This document shows positions 12,735-22,995 of a stretch of 64,000 bases of DNA, one piece after another. The position numbers were made by a program, and so were the translations under genes. The notes beneath the pieces were generated by a model, which was not told the origin of the DNA, ran no database searches, and saw only the letters and a program-made list of their open reading frames with translations. The stretch is from the NCBI GenBank assembly GCA_036924085.1, contig JAVGWX010000019.1, positions 11,766,196-11,830,195 on the forward strand. The letters run 5' to 3'. The DNA comes from Ariolimax columbianus (lineage: Eukaryota > Mollusca > Gastropoda > Stylommatophora > Arionidae). Position 1 is the first letter of the stretch; the number at the start of each line of letters is the position of its first letter.

Positions 12735-14250
12735 AATGGCTCAGCGACTACACCAGGACAACAACTTTAACAGATAATCGCTCAGTGACCATACCATGAG
12801 CCCATCTTTAATAAAAAATGGAGCTGTGACCATACCATGACAACAACTTTAATAGATAATGGATTTGTGACCATACCATGACAACAACTTTAAAAGATAA
12901 TGGCTCAGTGACCATACCATGACAACAACTTTAATAGATAATGGCTCAGTGACCATACCATGCTAACAACTTTAATAGATAATGGCTCAGTGACCATACC
13001 ATGACACAAACTTAAATAGATAATGGCTCAGTGACCATACCATGACAACAACGTTATTAGATAATGGCTCAGTGACCATACCATGACAACAACGTTATTA
13101 GATAATGGCTCAGTGACCATACCATGACAACAACGTTATTAGATAATGGCTCAGTGACCATACCATGACAACAACTTTAATAGATAATGGATCTGTGACC
13201 GCACCAGGACAAACACACAGATGGTTAATGGTTCATTGACCATACCAGGACAAGCACACATACGGGTAATGGCTCTGTGACCACACCAGGACAAACACAC
13301 ACATAGATAATTGCTCAGTGACCACACCTGGACAAACACGCATATGGGTAATGGCTCAGTGACCACACCAGGACACACACACATACAGATAATGGCTCAG
13401 TGACCACACCAGGACAAACACACATATATATATAATGGCTATATGACCACAGCAGGACACACACACATATGCGTAATGATCATATGACCACACCAGGACA
13501 AACACATATGGGCAATGGTCCTATGACCACACCAGGACAAACACATATGGGTAATGGCTCTATGACCACACCAGGACAAACACACATATGGATAATGGCT
13601 CTATGACCACACCAGGACAAACACATATGGGTAATGGCTCTGTGACCATACCAGGGAAAATACACATATGGGTAATGGTTCAGTGACCACACCAGGACAA
13701 GCACATATGGGTAATGGCTCAGTGACCACACCAGAACAAACACACATATGGGTAATGGCTCAGTGACCACACCAGGACAAACACATATGGGTAATGGCTC
13801 AGTGACCACACCAGGACAAACACATATGGGTAATGGCTCAGTGACCCCACCAGGACAAACACACATATGGGTAATGGCTCAGTGACCACACCAGGACAAA
13901 CACATATGGGTAATGGCTCAGTGACCACACCAGGACAAACACATATGGGTAATGGCTCAGTGACCACACCAGGACAAACACACATATGGGTAATGGCTCA
14001 GTGACCACACCAGGACAAAAAACACAAATGGATAATGGCTCAGTGACCACGCCAGTACAAACACACTTAGGTAATGGCTCAGTGACCACACCAGGACAAA
14101 CACACATATGGGTAATGGCTCAGTGACCACACCAGGACAAACACATATGGGTAATGGCTCAGTGACCACACCAGGACAAACACACATATGGGTAATGGCT
14201 CAGTGACCACACCAGGACAAAAAACACAAATGGGTAATGATTCAATTACC
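12735..14250. repeat. 41/39-bp minisatellite, two subfamilies
   Basis: The left part (12735-13190) has 41-bp units with GGCTCAGTGACCATACCATG followed by ACAACAACTTTAATAGATAAT. The right part (13190-14250) has units of 41 or 39 bp with GGCTCAGTGACCACACCAGG followed by ACAAACACACATATGGGTAAT; the short form lacks one CA dinucleotide pair. The shared GGCTCAGTGACCA start shows both belong to one family with a sharp subfamily switch. Minus-strand frames here are repeat shadows. Confidence 0.95.
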
Positions 14251-14906
14251 GCAACCTGACAAAAGAAAGCGATGCGCCCATTTTGGTCACAAACCCTTGT
14301 CAGGAACGAAAAACAAACTAACATTATGTCGTGTATGCGTAAAGCTAGGGTCTACAATAAAAATGTACAAACTTATGAAAAAATACTGCTTTTCTGTGCC
14401 GCTCTTGGCCCTCACGCTAATAGAATGACTAATGCTGGAGATACAACTTAAGAAATGGTCTCTTGCATTGCTCTAACATTGTCCTGTAAGTGTCCGAGAA
14501 CTGGACACTACTACAGCGGGACCGGCAACGTATTGAGGCCGCCTGCAGAGATGATCACACATGTAATTAGACCTCACCGTATTGCCATTACTCAACTATG
14601 AATGTAAATGCTAGAAAATAACAAAGTAAAAAAGAATAAATGCATTTGATAACCACTGTCTTAGAAAACTGGAACATTGGATGATGGGAATTTATTATAA
14701 CTAACAACAAAACAATTAGAGAAGTCATCAATGAACAATATGTTTCATTACTCACTAGGGATACAAGGTGGACATAAATCGGGCACGTTCTTAGAACGGC
14801 CAGACACATTCACTCTGCTATCATGTTTACGGTCACTATTGGCGGCAGGAAAAGAGGAAGACCGAAATAAACTCTCCGCAGAACAACCGTCAGAGAGGGT
14901 TCCACT
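14251..14906. other. spacer, no gene seen
   Basis: Contains several short frames of 60-75 residues on both strands without motifs. I looked here for the missing TM7 exon of the receptor at 15367-21243 and did not find it. Confidence 0.4.
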
Positions 14907-15187
14907 ATGTGCGTAAACAACATGCATGAACTGAATAGGGTTGTGAACCACATACATGAACTGAATAGGGTTGTGAACAACATACATGAACTGAATAGGG
15001 TTGGTTGTGAACAACACACATGAACTGAATAGGGTTGTGAACAACATACATCAACTGAATAGGGTTGTGAACAACATACATGAACTGAATAGGGTTGTGA
15101 ACAACATACATGAACTGAATAGGGTTGTGAACAACATACATGAACTGAATAGGGTTGTGAACAACATACATGAACTGAATAGGGTTG
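14907..15187. repeat. 30-bp minisatellite
   Basis: About nine units of 30 bp, GTTGTGAACAACATACATGA followed by ACTGAATAGG, with one 4-bp insertion near 15001. Open frames on both strands follow from the unit length being a multiple of three. Confidence 0.95.
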
Positions 15188-15366
15188 CGTCAGACAGATC
15201 AAACTGGAGAGTGCTGCGCTCTACCTCTCGCACCGTACTTGACACTTATAGAACATTGCCTTACCAAAGTTTTGAGCCAGTGTCTCCTTAGTCAAATACC
15301 GATGTCTAAGCCACTAGAGAACCCATTCACCGTCGCAGTAATATGAATGAATAAAATGGTACTTAC

Positions 15367-16216
15367 TCGTAGTGTGTCCCGCCTTATGATGATAATCTTA
15401 AAGGTTTCATTGAGTATCATGAGCACCATCAGAATGCCCAGAGGAAACTCCACTAAAAGGAAAAGTCCAACTACAGCCACCAGCATTAATGTCGTACAAT
15501 TGGATTCCTTCAGCTTTCTGCTTTCGCTTTTCTTGTTTTGTCGGAGGAGTTGCATGCGTCTCTGTTGCGCTTTCTTCATGGCATAAATGAGAAGAGCGTT
15601 CATGACCACTAGAGACACGCACGGGATGAGATGGATAAAGATGACCCTGAACCAGAAGTATATGCTGAAGTAAAGGTCCAGATTGTGTCTGACCCATGGT
15701 CTGTATTCGAGTATACAAGCCGACACGGTTTTGTTGGGTTCAAGCATCGACTGGCGGAATGTCTCCACTGGGTACGACTGGAAGAAACACGTGATCTGGC
15801 TGAGGGTGGCTATGGCATAGATGGCTATTGTTCCAATGATAACGTTCTTGATGGTACACCATGTTCTGGCTTTGAAGGAGTGGCAGACGTAGATGTAGCG
15901 TTGAATAGCCAAGGCCATGGTTAACCAAATGGACGCTGTGTGGAAGATTGTAGGAATATACAGGCGGAAAACTTCAATCGCCATACACCAATCATAAGGT
16001 ATCCATTCATAGTACCTCTCTGTAGCATAGAAGTAGAGGAACACAGGAACAGGAAATAGTCCTGTGAACATATCTGACAAAGCCATGGCAACCAGAATGG
16101 CGTTGGTAGGACTTCGCATATGTGGCTTTAATAAAACAATGCAGACAAGGGCGTTGTTGATAACAGTCAAGAAGACGAGCACCGGAGAGAAATACCCTTG
16201 CATCGCAACTGAGTAC
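15367..16216 (-). CDS. SPR: sex-peptide/MIP receptor-like GPCR, TM1-TM6 exon
   Basis: An 850-nt internal exon encoding TM1 to TM6 of a rhodopsin-class receptor. Visible marks of the sex peptide receptor family (receptors for myoinhibitory peptides, Gi/o-type coupling in characterised members) are the TM3 segment IPTIFHTASIWLTMALAIQR with QRY in place of DRY, then YIYVCHS.KARTWC, YFWFRV with HLIPC in TM5, and AQQRRMQL with LKESNCTTLML leading into TM6. The minus-strand acceptor is TTTTCATTAG ending at 16217 and the donor GTAAGT lies at 15361-15366. Reading is open through the acceptor, giving YSVAMQGYF, so the ATG at 16203 is internal. The exon ends in phase 0 just after TM6; the TM7 and C-terminal exon is not in the window. 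Residues match the family throughout and there are no stops, so it looks functional. An exact ligand cannot be assigned from sequence. Confidence 0.85.
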
Positions 16217-16219
16217 CTA

Positions 16220-16395
16220 ATGAAAATACAACAACAACAACAAGAATAGAATATGTAAAATTAATGTCTCGTTAAGTAATAAATATTATTTTCTTTCTGA
16301 TGCACTAAGGTCTTTGTATAATAAAAATGAGCAGATTGGTAAAAGGTAAGAGTGAATTATGTCATTATTATCTTCCAAATATATTACAAAGTCCT
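16220..16395. other. intron start with CAA repeat
   Basis: Intron of the receptor gene next to the acceptor. On the plus strand it carries ACAACAACAACAACAA (16229-16245), which forms the TTG-rich tract before the minus-strand acceptor. Confidence 0.6.
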
Positions 16396-16680
16396 ACTAG
16401 TCTTGTGTCGTCTCATTGTCTACCGGGTTGTAGCCCAGTGACGTGTTATGTATTTGTCTTTCGCCTCTCTCGTTGTCTCAGAAACATGTCCCACCATTTC
16501 ACGGCAGGTCTCGTTTACGCAGTCTATCCACCTTTTCCTCGGTCTACCACTCGCCCTTTTTCCCGATGTTCTTCTGTAGAAGGTTGCATGAACAATGTGG
16601 TCTGGTTGCATTCTTACAATGTGACCAAACCAAATCATTCTCTGTTTGTCGATGTACTGTAGACAGGGAATTGTTCAAAC
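16396..16680 (-). pseudogene. LINE RT C-terminal fragment in intron
   Basis: A minus-strand open stretch, IWFGHIVRM then GKRASGRPRKRWIDCVNE, is the typical C-terminal tail of an RTE/Jockey-like LINE polyprotein. It is 5'-truncated and decayed and lies in the receptor intron in the same orientation as the gene. Confidence 0.7.
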
Positions 16681-16970
16681 GTTGTCCCGTATATTCATAT
16701 TTATGATTGTATCTCTTCTAGTGTTGTTACTGGTCTTTCGTACTCAACGCATTCCGCAGGTGGCTAATTCTTTTCTGGTGATTAACTTTTGTTCCTGGGC
16801 TATAATCTTCCGCAGGTGACTAACTTTCGTTCCTGGGCTGTAATCAATGTCCATGAATGTCACTGGCAGCACAGGGTTGGCATGAAGATACTATTTATCA
16901 TCTCATTTTTAGCTTGGAGGGAAATCATGGGGTTTCTTAGTAGTGGAGACATATGGTAGATCACAGCTGG

Positions 16971-17957
16971 TAGGTGGTTGGTAGGTGATAGTTGGTAGGT
17001 GATAGTTAGTAGGTGACAGCTGGTAGGTGATAGTTGGTAGGTGATAGTTGGTAGGTGACAACTGGTAGGTGACAGTTGGTAGGTGATAGCTGGTAGGTGA
17101 CAGTTGGTAGGTGACAGTTGGTAGGTGATAGCTGGTAGGTGATAGTTTGTAGGTGATAGTTGGTAGGTGATAGTTGGTAGGTGACAGTTGGTAGGTGACA
17201 GTTGGTAGGTGATAGTTGGTAGGTGATAGCTGGTAGGTGATAGTTGGTAGGTGACAGCTGGTAGGTGATAGTTGGTAGGTGATAGCTGGTAGGTGATAGC
17301 TGGTAGGTGATAGTTGGTAGGTGACAGCTGGTAGGTGATAGTTGGTAGGTGATAGCTGGTAGGTGATAGTTGGTAGGTGATAGTTGGTAGGTGATAGTTG
17401 GTAGGTGACAGCTGGTAGGTGATAGTTGGTAGGTGATAGCTGGTAGGTGATAGTTGGTAGCTGATAGTTGGTAGGTGATAGTTGGTTGTTGACAGCTGGT
17501 AGGTGATAGTTGGTAGGTGATAGCTGGTAGGTGATAACTGGTAGGTGATAGTTGGTAGGTGATAGCTGGTAGGTGATAGCTGGTAGGTGATAGTTGGTAG
17601 GTGACAGCTGGTAGGTGATAGTTGGTAGGTGATAGTTGGTAGGTGATAGTTGGTAGGTGACAGCTGGTAGGTGATAGTTGGTAGGTGATAGTTGGTAGGT
17701 TATAGTTGGTAGGTGATAGCTGGTAGGTGATAGCTGGTAGGTGATAGTTGGTAGGTGACAGCTGGTAGGTGATAGTTGGTAGGTGATAGTTGGTAGGTGA
17801 TAGTTGGTAGGTGACAGCTGGTAGGTGATAGTTGGTAGATGACAGCTGGTAGGTGATAGTTGGTAGGTGATAGTTGGTAGGTGATAGCTGGTAGGTGATA
17901 GTTGGTAGGTGATAGTTGGTAGGTGATAGTTGGTAGGTGACAGCTGGTATGTAACAG
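16971..17957. repeat. 14-bp minisatellite, ~70 copies
   Basis: Units AGTTGGTAGGTGAT with two common variant sites (GTTGG/GCTGG and GATAG/GACAG). Because three units make 42 bp and no phase has a minus-strand stop, it gives 323- and 354-residue frames of Pro/Thr/Tyr/Leu repeats. It lies inside the receptor intron, so it is not expected to be translated. Confidence 0.97.
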
Positions 17958-18049
17958 CGTTTGCCCTCTTCACTCACGTCTATTTATCTCTGTCGAGTTT
18001 GCCTTCCTCAGCAAAAACAGTTCCCAAATACTTAAATTCTTGTACCTGC

Positions 18050-18330
18050 TTTTTGGGGGTTTAGGGTAGGTCATCCCGTAACCATTGAGGTCGTTGGGGC
18101 ACACATGAAGACGTCTCAACAACCCCACGCCATCCATCTCTGTCAGCGGCCGCTGTCTGTGCCTCCTCTGGTTGGAGATTGGCCCATTCTTTTATGTTGT
18201 TTTCTTACCATTATTTGAGTGGACCTCCTCGTTATCTCGCTTGTACTGTTCCGTGCAAGATCATATTTGGAAGACCATTTGATCTAGTTTTGTGCCCGTA
18301 CCAATCAGGTTTCCTTCTTTTGACAGTTGC
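18050..18330 (-). mobile_element. LINE 3' end, family with GTGCCCCAACGACCT tail
   Basis: On the minus strand this is homologous to the plus-strand copy at 20632-20885 and to the minus-strand copy at 59915-60235. All three share AGACAGCGGCCGCTGACAGA-like sequence (or its equivalent) and a terminus around GTGTGCCCCAACGACCT then GGTTACGGGATGACCT. It is the 3' end of one LINE family and is decayed. Confidence 0.7.
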
Positions 18331-18705
18331 AAGCGGTTTTAAAAAGGACCTTTTGTTTTATTTTGCTGTTGTTGGTTTCATTGACTTGTATATCAAGTGT
18401 GGTGTCACAAAGTCCAATAGGCACATTTGTGTATGGTCTATGGACATTGGATGTAATGATTAAAACGTTAGTTTTCAAGTAGGTACGCGATTGCCCCCTG
18501 TCAGGTAGCCGAAGGCTATCAGTTGTAGATAATTATTGTGTGGTTTTACCTCATGTGGCTTACTGGGCGTGATGGAAGGTAGCAGTCGTCTTCATCGTTG
18601 GCCATTTTCGTCTTGTCAGACGATAGTAATTATGCTTACAACACAAAGCCTATGAAGAAATATATAAACTATGTGTTTCCCATGCAGTAGGGTATCTCTG
18701 TCGAT

Positions 18706-19005
18706 TTGCTTTGTTTATTCCAAGGGAAAGGTGATACCAAAACATTGGGAACAAGGCAAGCTGCAGAAGCTGCTGTATCAGCAAAGCAATGCTCTATCTG
18801 TTCGCCTGTCAGGGCTTCACTCCCAGACCAGTCGCCAACCAAGGCAAAGAGCCTGGTCTGCCCTGCAGACGTGTTGGTTAGTAATTGTCCTTATCACGGC
18901 TACGAGCTTGCTGTTTTCTGTTTAAAATGTCATGGGTTATTTTACATGAAATGTGTGTTCTCGTTCTTCCAAGTTTATCGTCAGTCTCCATTAAGACTAG
19001 GATGA
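18706..19005 (+). pseudogene. possible TRIM-like B-box fragment
   Basis: A 99-residue open frame contains CPYHGYELAVFCLKCHGLFY then MKC. Its spacing, C-x2-H-x7-C-x2-C-x4-Y-x2-C, matches a type-2 B-box except for Tyr where Cys is expected. An upstream C-x2-C and further Cys could be the remains of a preceding zinc-binding region. It lies on the strand opposite to the receptor, inside its intron, and no splice sites were defined. It could be a retrocopy or decayed TRIM gene piece, or chance. Confidence 0.35.
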
Positions 19006-19009
19006 TAAA

Positions 19010-19830
19010 CTCAACTACCTTGAGACCTACGGCTTTCAAACGCCCGTTGTTTCAAGATCTAGTGGACAACAATTTATTTATCTAAATCTAATTGGGTGTT
19101 TAGAAGCTGAAAGGGTGGTAGATGGTCTGCGATGTGCGAAATGGCACATCTAAGAATCCAGTGATAATAACAATTTAAATCATAGAACAGTAATCTCGTG
19201 CTACTTTGGAAAGTTAATCTAAGAAAAAAAAGCACTGACGTCGGATGCACTGGGTCATAAGGAAGCCCAATCTGCATCGGAAAATATGACGAACATAGAG
19301 GAAAAAAAGAATTACTAGGGACGCCAAAACTAAAAAAAGGTTATTTATTTAATGTAATACAAATTTCTATGTAATGTAATATCGTGTAATGCAAAGTAAT
19401 ATAATTAGTATTTACTATTTCAGAGCTATAAAACAGCACAAGAAGAATACAACGGTTTAAATGCTTAAGAAAAAAAAAATGTTAAAATAACACACATTGA
19501 TCACAATATAAAACAGTGTCATGAAAATACAATCCATCTCAATGTTGAACAATGTAAACGCCTACTGACTATTGTAGCAACAGAGAAACTAAAATAGTAT
19601 GGTCATCTGTCAAGGTCAAAAGGCTTCCCATTATACTCAAGGCACAAGTCCAGGATGAGAGACAACATACGAAGACTCATGATACAATTTAACATCCTCA
19701 CAAGGCTAAAATAAACTTCATCGAGCCAGTAACACTGTTAGATGACATGTAGCAGTGGATACAGACAGTTAATAACACAGTGAAATACAATTCCCTAAAT
19801 ATCTTATCAGCTAAGGAATATACGTAGACG
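19010..19830. other. intronic spacer with SINE-core scrap
   Basis: At 19228-19262 there is a diverged SINE core (GTCGGATGCACTGGGTCATA). Otherwise AT-rich with nothing recognisable. Confidence 0.5.
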
Positions 19831-19834
19831 TAGC

Positions 19835-20275
19835 ACAATGTACGTCTGTGTACACGTGTTGAGTCAGTATCGTAAAAGGGATGTAAGCATTCTGGAAAGG
19901 GTACGTAGATTTCCGACAAAACTGATTGTGGGATTCCAGAATTATATTGATGAGGAAAGACCGGCATACAGTGCTTAGAAAATAGAACAATTCTAGGTAA
20001 TTTAAAACAGACATATAATAATCAACGGAAAGGAGAAATTATACTATAACAATTTTTTTTTTCAAAGTACAGCCGCCGTTATGAACAAGAAGGCATAACC
20101 ACAAATTAATTAAAGAAAGGTCCACATTAGATACCGGAAATATTACTTTGTTTTTAGTCAGAGTCGTATATGCTTGAAATGCATTGCCGCATGACATAGT
20201 GGAGGCAGAGTAAATTAATGCTTTAAACAAAAGATTGGATTCGCATATTTATTTTTAGATCAAATGAATGTAAAA
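19835..20275 (+). mobile_element. CR1-like LINE 3' fragment, diverged
   Basis: The plus-strand sequence follows the CR1-like C-terminal region: a decayed equivalent of the segment around GGAAAGGATACAAAAAAGAG, GTGGGATTCCAGAATTA, then the AAATACAGCC...GAACAAGA block and the ATGCATTGCC...GTGGAGGCAG 3' UTR block. Stops and indels are frequent; it is among the oldest CR1 copies in the window. Confidence 0.75.
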
Positions 20276-20345
20276 CGTCACTTTCAAAGATCGAGTTACA
20301 AATGAGAAAATACGAGGAAGAATTACAATATCAATAGGGCCTTTT

Positions 20346-20619
20346 GAAGACCTCTTGACCTATTCAACAAATTGAAGATAGGGTGTACCGACGAATGCCC
20401 GTGCGGTACTGGTAAAATGACCACTGAACATCTGCTGCAGAACTGCCCGACATACGAGGATCAGAGAGAGCAGATGTGGCCATTGCCAGTGGAACTGCAA
20501 GACAAGCTCTATGGTAGTGGCGAGAGTCTCAGGATGACCGCCGCTTTTTTCGAGAAAATAATGGTTACTGTCTGACTGTGTACGCAGAAGAAGAAGAAGA
20601 AGAAGAAGAAGACCTCTTG
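20346..20619 (+). mobile_element. 5'-truncated GAA-tail LINE copy with TSD
   Basis: The last ~220 bp of the LINE at 24236-29616 plus a tail of GAA repeats. It encodes the zinc knuckle CTDECPCGTGKMTTEHLLQN with its final Cys, then WPLPVELQDKLYGSG to MVTV and stop. It is flanked by the 12-bp duplication GAAGACCTCTTG at 20346-20357 and 20608-20619. The Trp codon here shows that the TGA at 29494 in the long copy is a mutation. It is inserted at the left edge of the LINE fragment at 20632. Confidence 0.92.
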
Positions 20620-20631
20620 GCAACTGTCAAA

Positions 20632-20885
20632 AAAAGGAAACTCGCTTGGTACGGTCACATATCGAGATCAAATGGTTTTGCAAATACGATCCTCCACGGA
20701 AAGGTTCAAGGCAGACGATGAAGAGGCTGTCCCAAAAAGACGTGGGAGGACAACATACAAGAATGGACCAATCTCCGACCAGAAGAGGCACAGAAAGCGG
20801 CCGCTGACAGAGAAGGTTGGCGTGGTGTTGTGAGGATGTTTTCATGTGTGTCCCAACGAACTCACCTGTTATAGGATGACCTGAT
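20632..20885 (+). mobile_element. LINE 3' end, GTGCCCCAACGACCT family
   Basis: Reads KRKLAWYGHISRSNG, then GKVQGRR, a stop, RGCPKKTWEDNIQEW and AADREGW: the standard C-terminal tail of an RTE-like LINE. It ends in GTGTCCCAACGAACT and a GACCTG-rich terminus. Same family as 18050-18330 and 59915-60235. Confidence 0.7.
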
Positions 20886-20904
20886 CTGACCTGGATGCAA
20901 AAGA

Positions 20905-20970
20905 AACTGCTTGTATACAGATTCTGCAGAGTTGTCTAATCCAGTATAAAGACGTTAAGTTAAGTAAGTA
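20905..20970 (+). mobile_element. CR1-like LINE 3' terminus
   Basis: Only the last ~65 bp of the element: GTATACAGATTCTGCAG to CCAGTATAAAGACGTTAAGT and the TTAAGT-type tail. It lies just downstream (in gene orientation) of the receptor N-terminal exon. Confidence 0.8.
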
Positions 20971-20995
20971 GGTTTATTGTTATCTTAAGACTTAC

Positions 20996-21243
20996 CCATG
21001 TGGTTGTTCCTGGTCAAGGCGCATCGGCGGAGTTGAAGAGCATGGTGTGCTGATGTTGGAGGAGTTGACTGAATGGAAATTTTGTTCTATTTCATCGATG
21101 ACGGCAGTGCTAACGTTGGCGTGGTAAATCAGGTTACACAGGGTCATTAAACAGCTGATGACGCCCTGGAGCCTGTTGACGTCATTTGGCGAACTGTGAA
21201 AGACGCATTGATAAGCGCACAGCTTATCACAGTGATCCAACAT
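20996..21243 (-). CDS. SPR: probable N-terminal exon of the same GPCR
   Basis: An 82-codon open segment followed by a donor, CATGG then GTAAGT (complement at 20990-20995). It ends two bases into a codon. The next exon at 16216 needs exactly two bases before its first G, giving HG then YSVAMQ, so phases agree across a 4.8-kb intron. The encoded piece is hydrophilic with N-glycosylation sequons (NVS, NSS, NIS) and several Cys, as expected of an extracellular N-terminus of about the length seen in fly SPR. An in-frame stop lies about 45 nt upstream, and the ATG at 21243 is a plausible initiator; an upstream acceptor cannot be excluded. The link is inferred from phase, order and composition, not from protein similarity. 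Confidence 0.6.
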
Positions 21244-21428
21244 CGTTGTTGAAATGTATTGATTCAGTCTATGATAACCGAGTAAGAACTAGCAGATGTT
21301 TCTTCCAAATGCACTTCGGCTTAAGAAACAACAGGGAAGGTGACATTCACTTTCGAGTGAAGCCACTGCTGCAATCATAAAACATTTCCGATCACATTGT
21401 GTCAACTAACGAAAATATTGTTACTTTC

Positions 21429-22367
21429 AAACGTTTCCAGGAAAATCTCATTTCTGAACAAGAATTATTAGAAGTGTTTTTACATGTCAAAATAAATAAA
21501 AATTGCAATTTGATACGTTCTTATGGTCCAACAAAAAAGAACTAGCTGTCGAAATACACAACACCAGCAGAGCATGCAATCAGTTTCTACGTTTGCGAAT
21601 GTCTTTATTTACGTATGAGTCACAAGTTGAGCACTAGATTTGTTGTGACCGAAGATCAGTTAATTTATTCTCACTTTGCAGAAGATGGATGATGATTTTG
21701 TTCGAGAACAACAGTCCCATTTTAATCTTGTCTTTGTCTTTTCACATTGATATTATTGTTTATAATTTCAAGACTGTTTTCTGGGATGCACATGGATGAT
21801 TCGATTATTAACTAGATGCTATTAATAGTATCCAACCCTGAAACATAAAGGTCAGAATTCTAATTTTAAAATATTCTAATATCAGGAGTTATTTTTAAAT
21901 GTGATATGCTTAATAGTGTTTAAAAAAACGAGTTAATTGTGTAAATCTGAATAATTATGTAAAAAAAAAAAAACTGTAGTATTCATCAAATCCGATATAC
22001 TCATGTCGTGCAACTGTAGTTTGTAAATATTACAACATTAATATAACACTTGATCAGCTGTAAATCTGAAGATATAACGTCACAAAATCAGACTTATTTA
22101 GTTTTTAAATATGATAAAATAACGAAACACAATTACAGCTGGTAACATTTAAAGTAACGTCACAAAATCTGAATTATTTAACTTAACGTCTTTATACTGG
22201 TTTAGAAGACCCTGCAGAGTCTGTATACAACCAGTTACATTTACATCACCTTGCTCTAAAAGCTATGCGCATCTAGTTTATTCTTAAATGCATTAACTGT
22301 CCCTGCCTCCACTACCTTCCCTGGCAATGCATTCCAAGCAGACACCACTCTCTGACTAAAAAAATAT
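21429..22367. repeat. 939-bp direct repeat, left copy (A1)
   Basis: Collinear with 29617-30555 at an offset of exactly 8,188 bp and roughly 99% identical; I see about ten substitutions. It starts AAACGTTTCCAGGAAAATCT and ends CTGACTAAAAAAATAT. Its last ~190 bp are the 3' end of a minus-strand CR1-like element that is cut off here but continues in the right copy. The two copies exactly bracket the ETS-18S-LINE unit. Confidence 0.97.
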
Positions 22368-22995
22368 ATCTGGGGTAGTTGTCTCGCCGCAGCGACTCAA
22401 TTTCAACCAGTGTTCGTAAAGCGATCTCAGTCCCGCCAGGCGGAGCGATAGCGCGGGCTTGCGGAAAACGCTCGCCTGCCTTTCCCCGTAGTGCGAATTG
22501 GGTGCGGTTTGTGGTAGTGGCTCCTCCACCGAGGTGCGCTAGTCTGGTCCGTATCAGGAAACGTGGTCCGTCCGTGGTGATTTATCTAAGGCTTATAGCA
22601 GAGCTCGACAGTACGTCTCGCTGGTGGTCCGACTCTCGCAAAGAGCTTGTGACCGGCAAATGGAAAGCAGGAATCGTTGCCTCGAGGCCCTGCGTTCTCC
22701 CTACGTAGAAGGGCAGGCCAAATTGTGTCTCTAGTCCCAGTGAAATTCGTCGCCGAGGTCGTTGGGATCCGTTCTGCACAGAGCGCTGCCATCCCTCCTC
22801 GAGCGAACCCGGTCGGTCGGTCGTCTGGTGCGTGTGGGAGGCCCCTGTCAGGCGGTCCTAGGTCGACGGAGTGAGGGACGGGTGGAACAAACCGTCCGTC
22901 CCGTCAGTCGGTCCCTGCGGCCGTCGTCCCAGCGAGGCTTTTTACACACCCTTCCTCCGCCGACCGGTGTGTGCTGTACGTACGTCTCCGACAGA
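22368..22995 (+). other. probable rRNA 5' external transcribed spacer
   Basis: GC-rich, CpG-rich sequence, in sharp contrast to the AT-rich flanks, ending directly at the conserved first bases of 18S rRNA. It contains short tandem CGGTCGGT-type runs typical of spacers. No protein gene is credible; several open frames reflect high GC. Its left edge coincides with the end of the 939-bp repeat and may mark the pre-rRNA transcription start. ETS sequence is not conserved between taxa, so the identification rests on position and composition. Confidence 0.75.

Noticed and set aside
16909..17977. Pro/Thr/Tyr-rich 354- and 323-residue frames
   Set aside because: 14-bp tandem repeat inside an intron; no non-repeat domain or signals.
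20992..21243. Independent small gene
   Set aside because: Splice donor and phase match make it better explained as the receptor's first coding exon.
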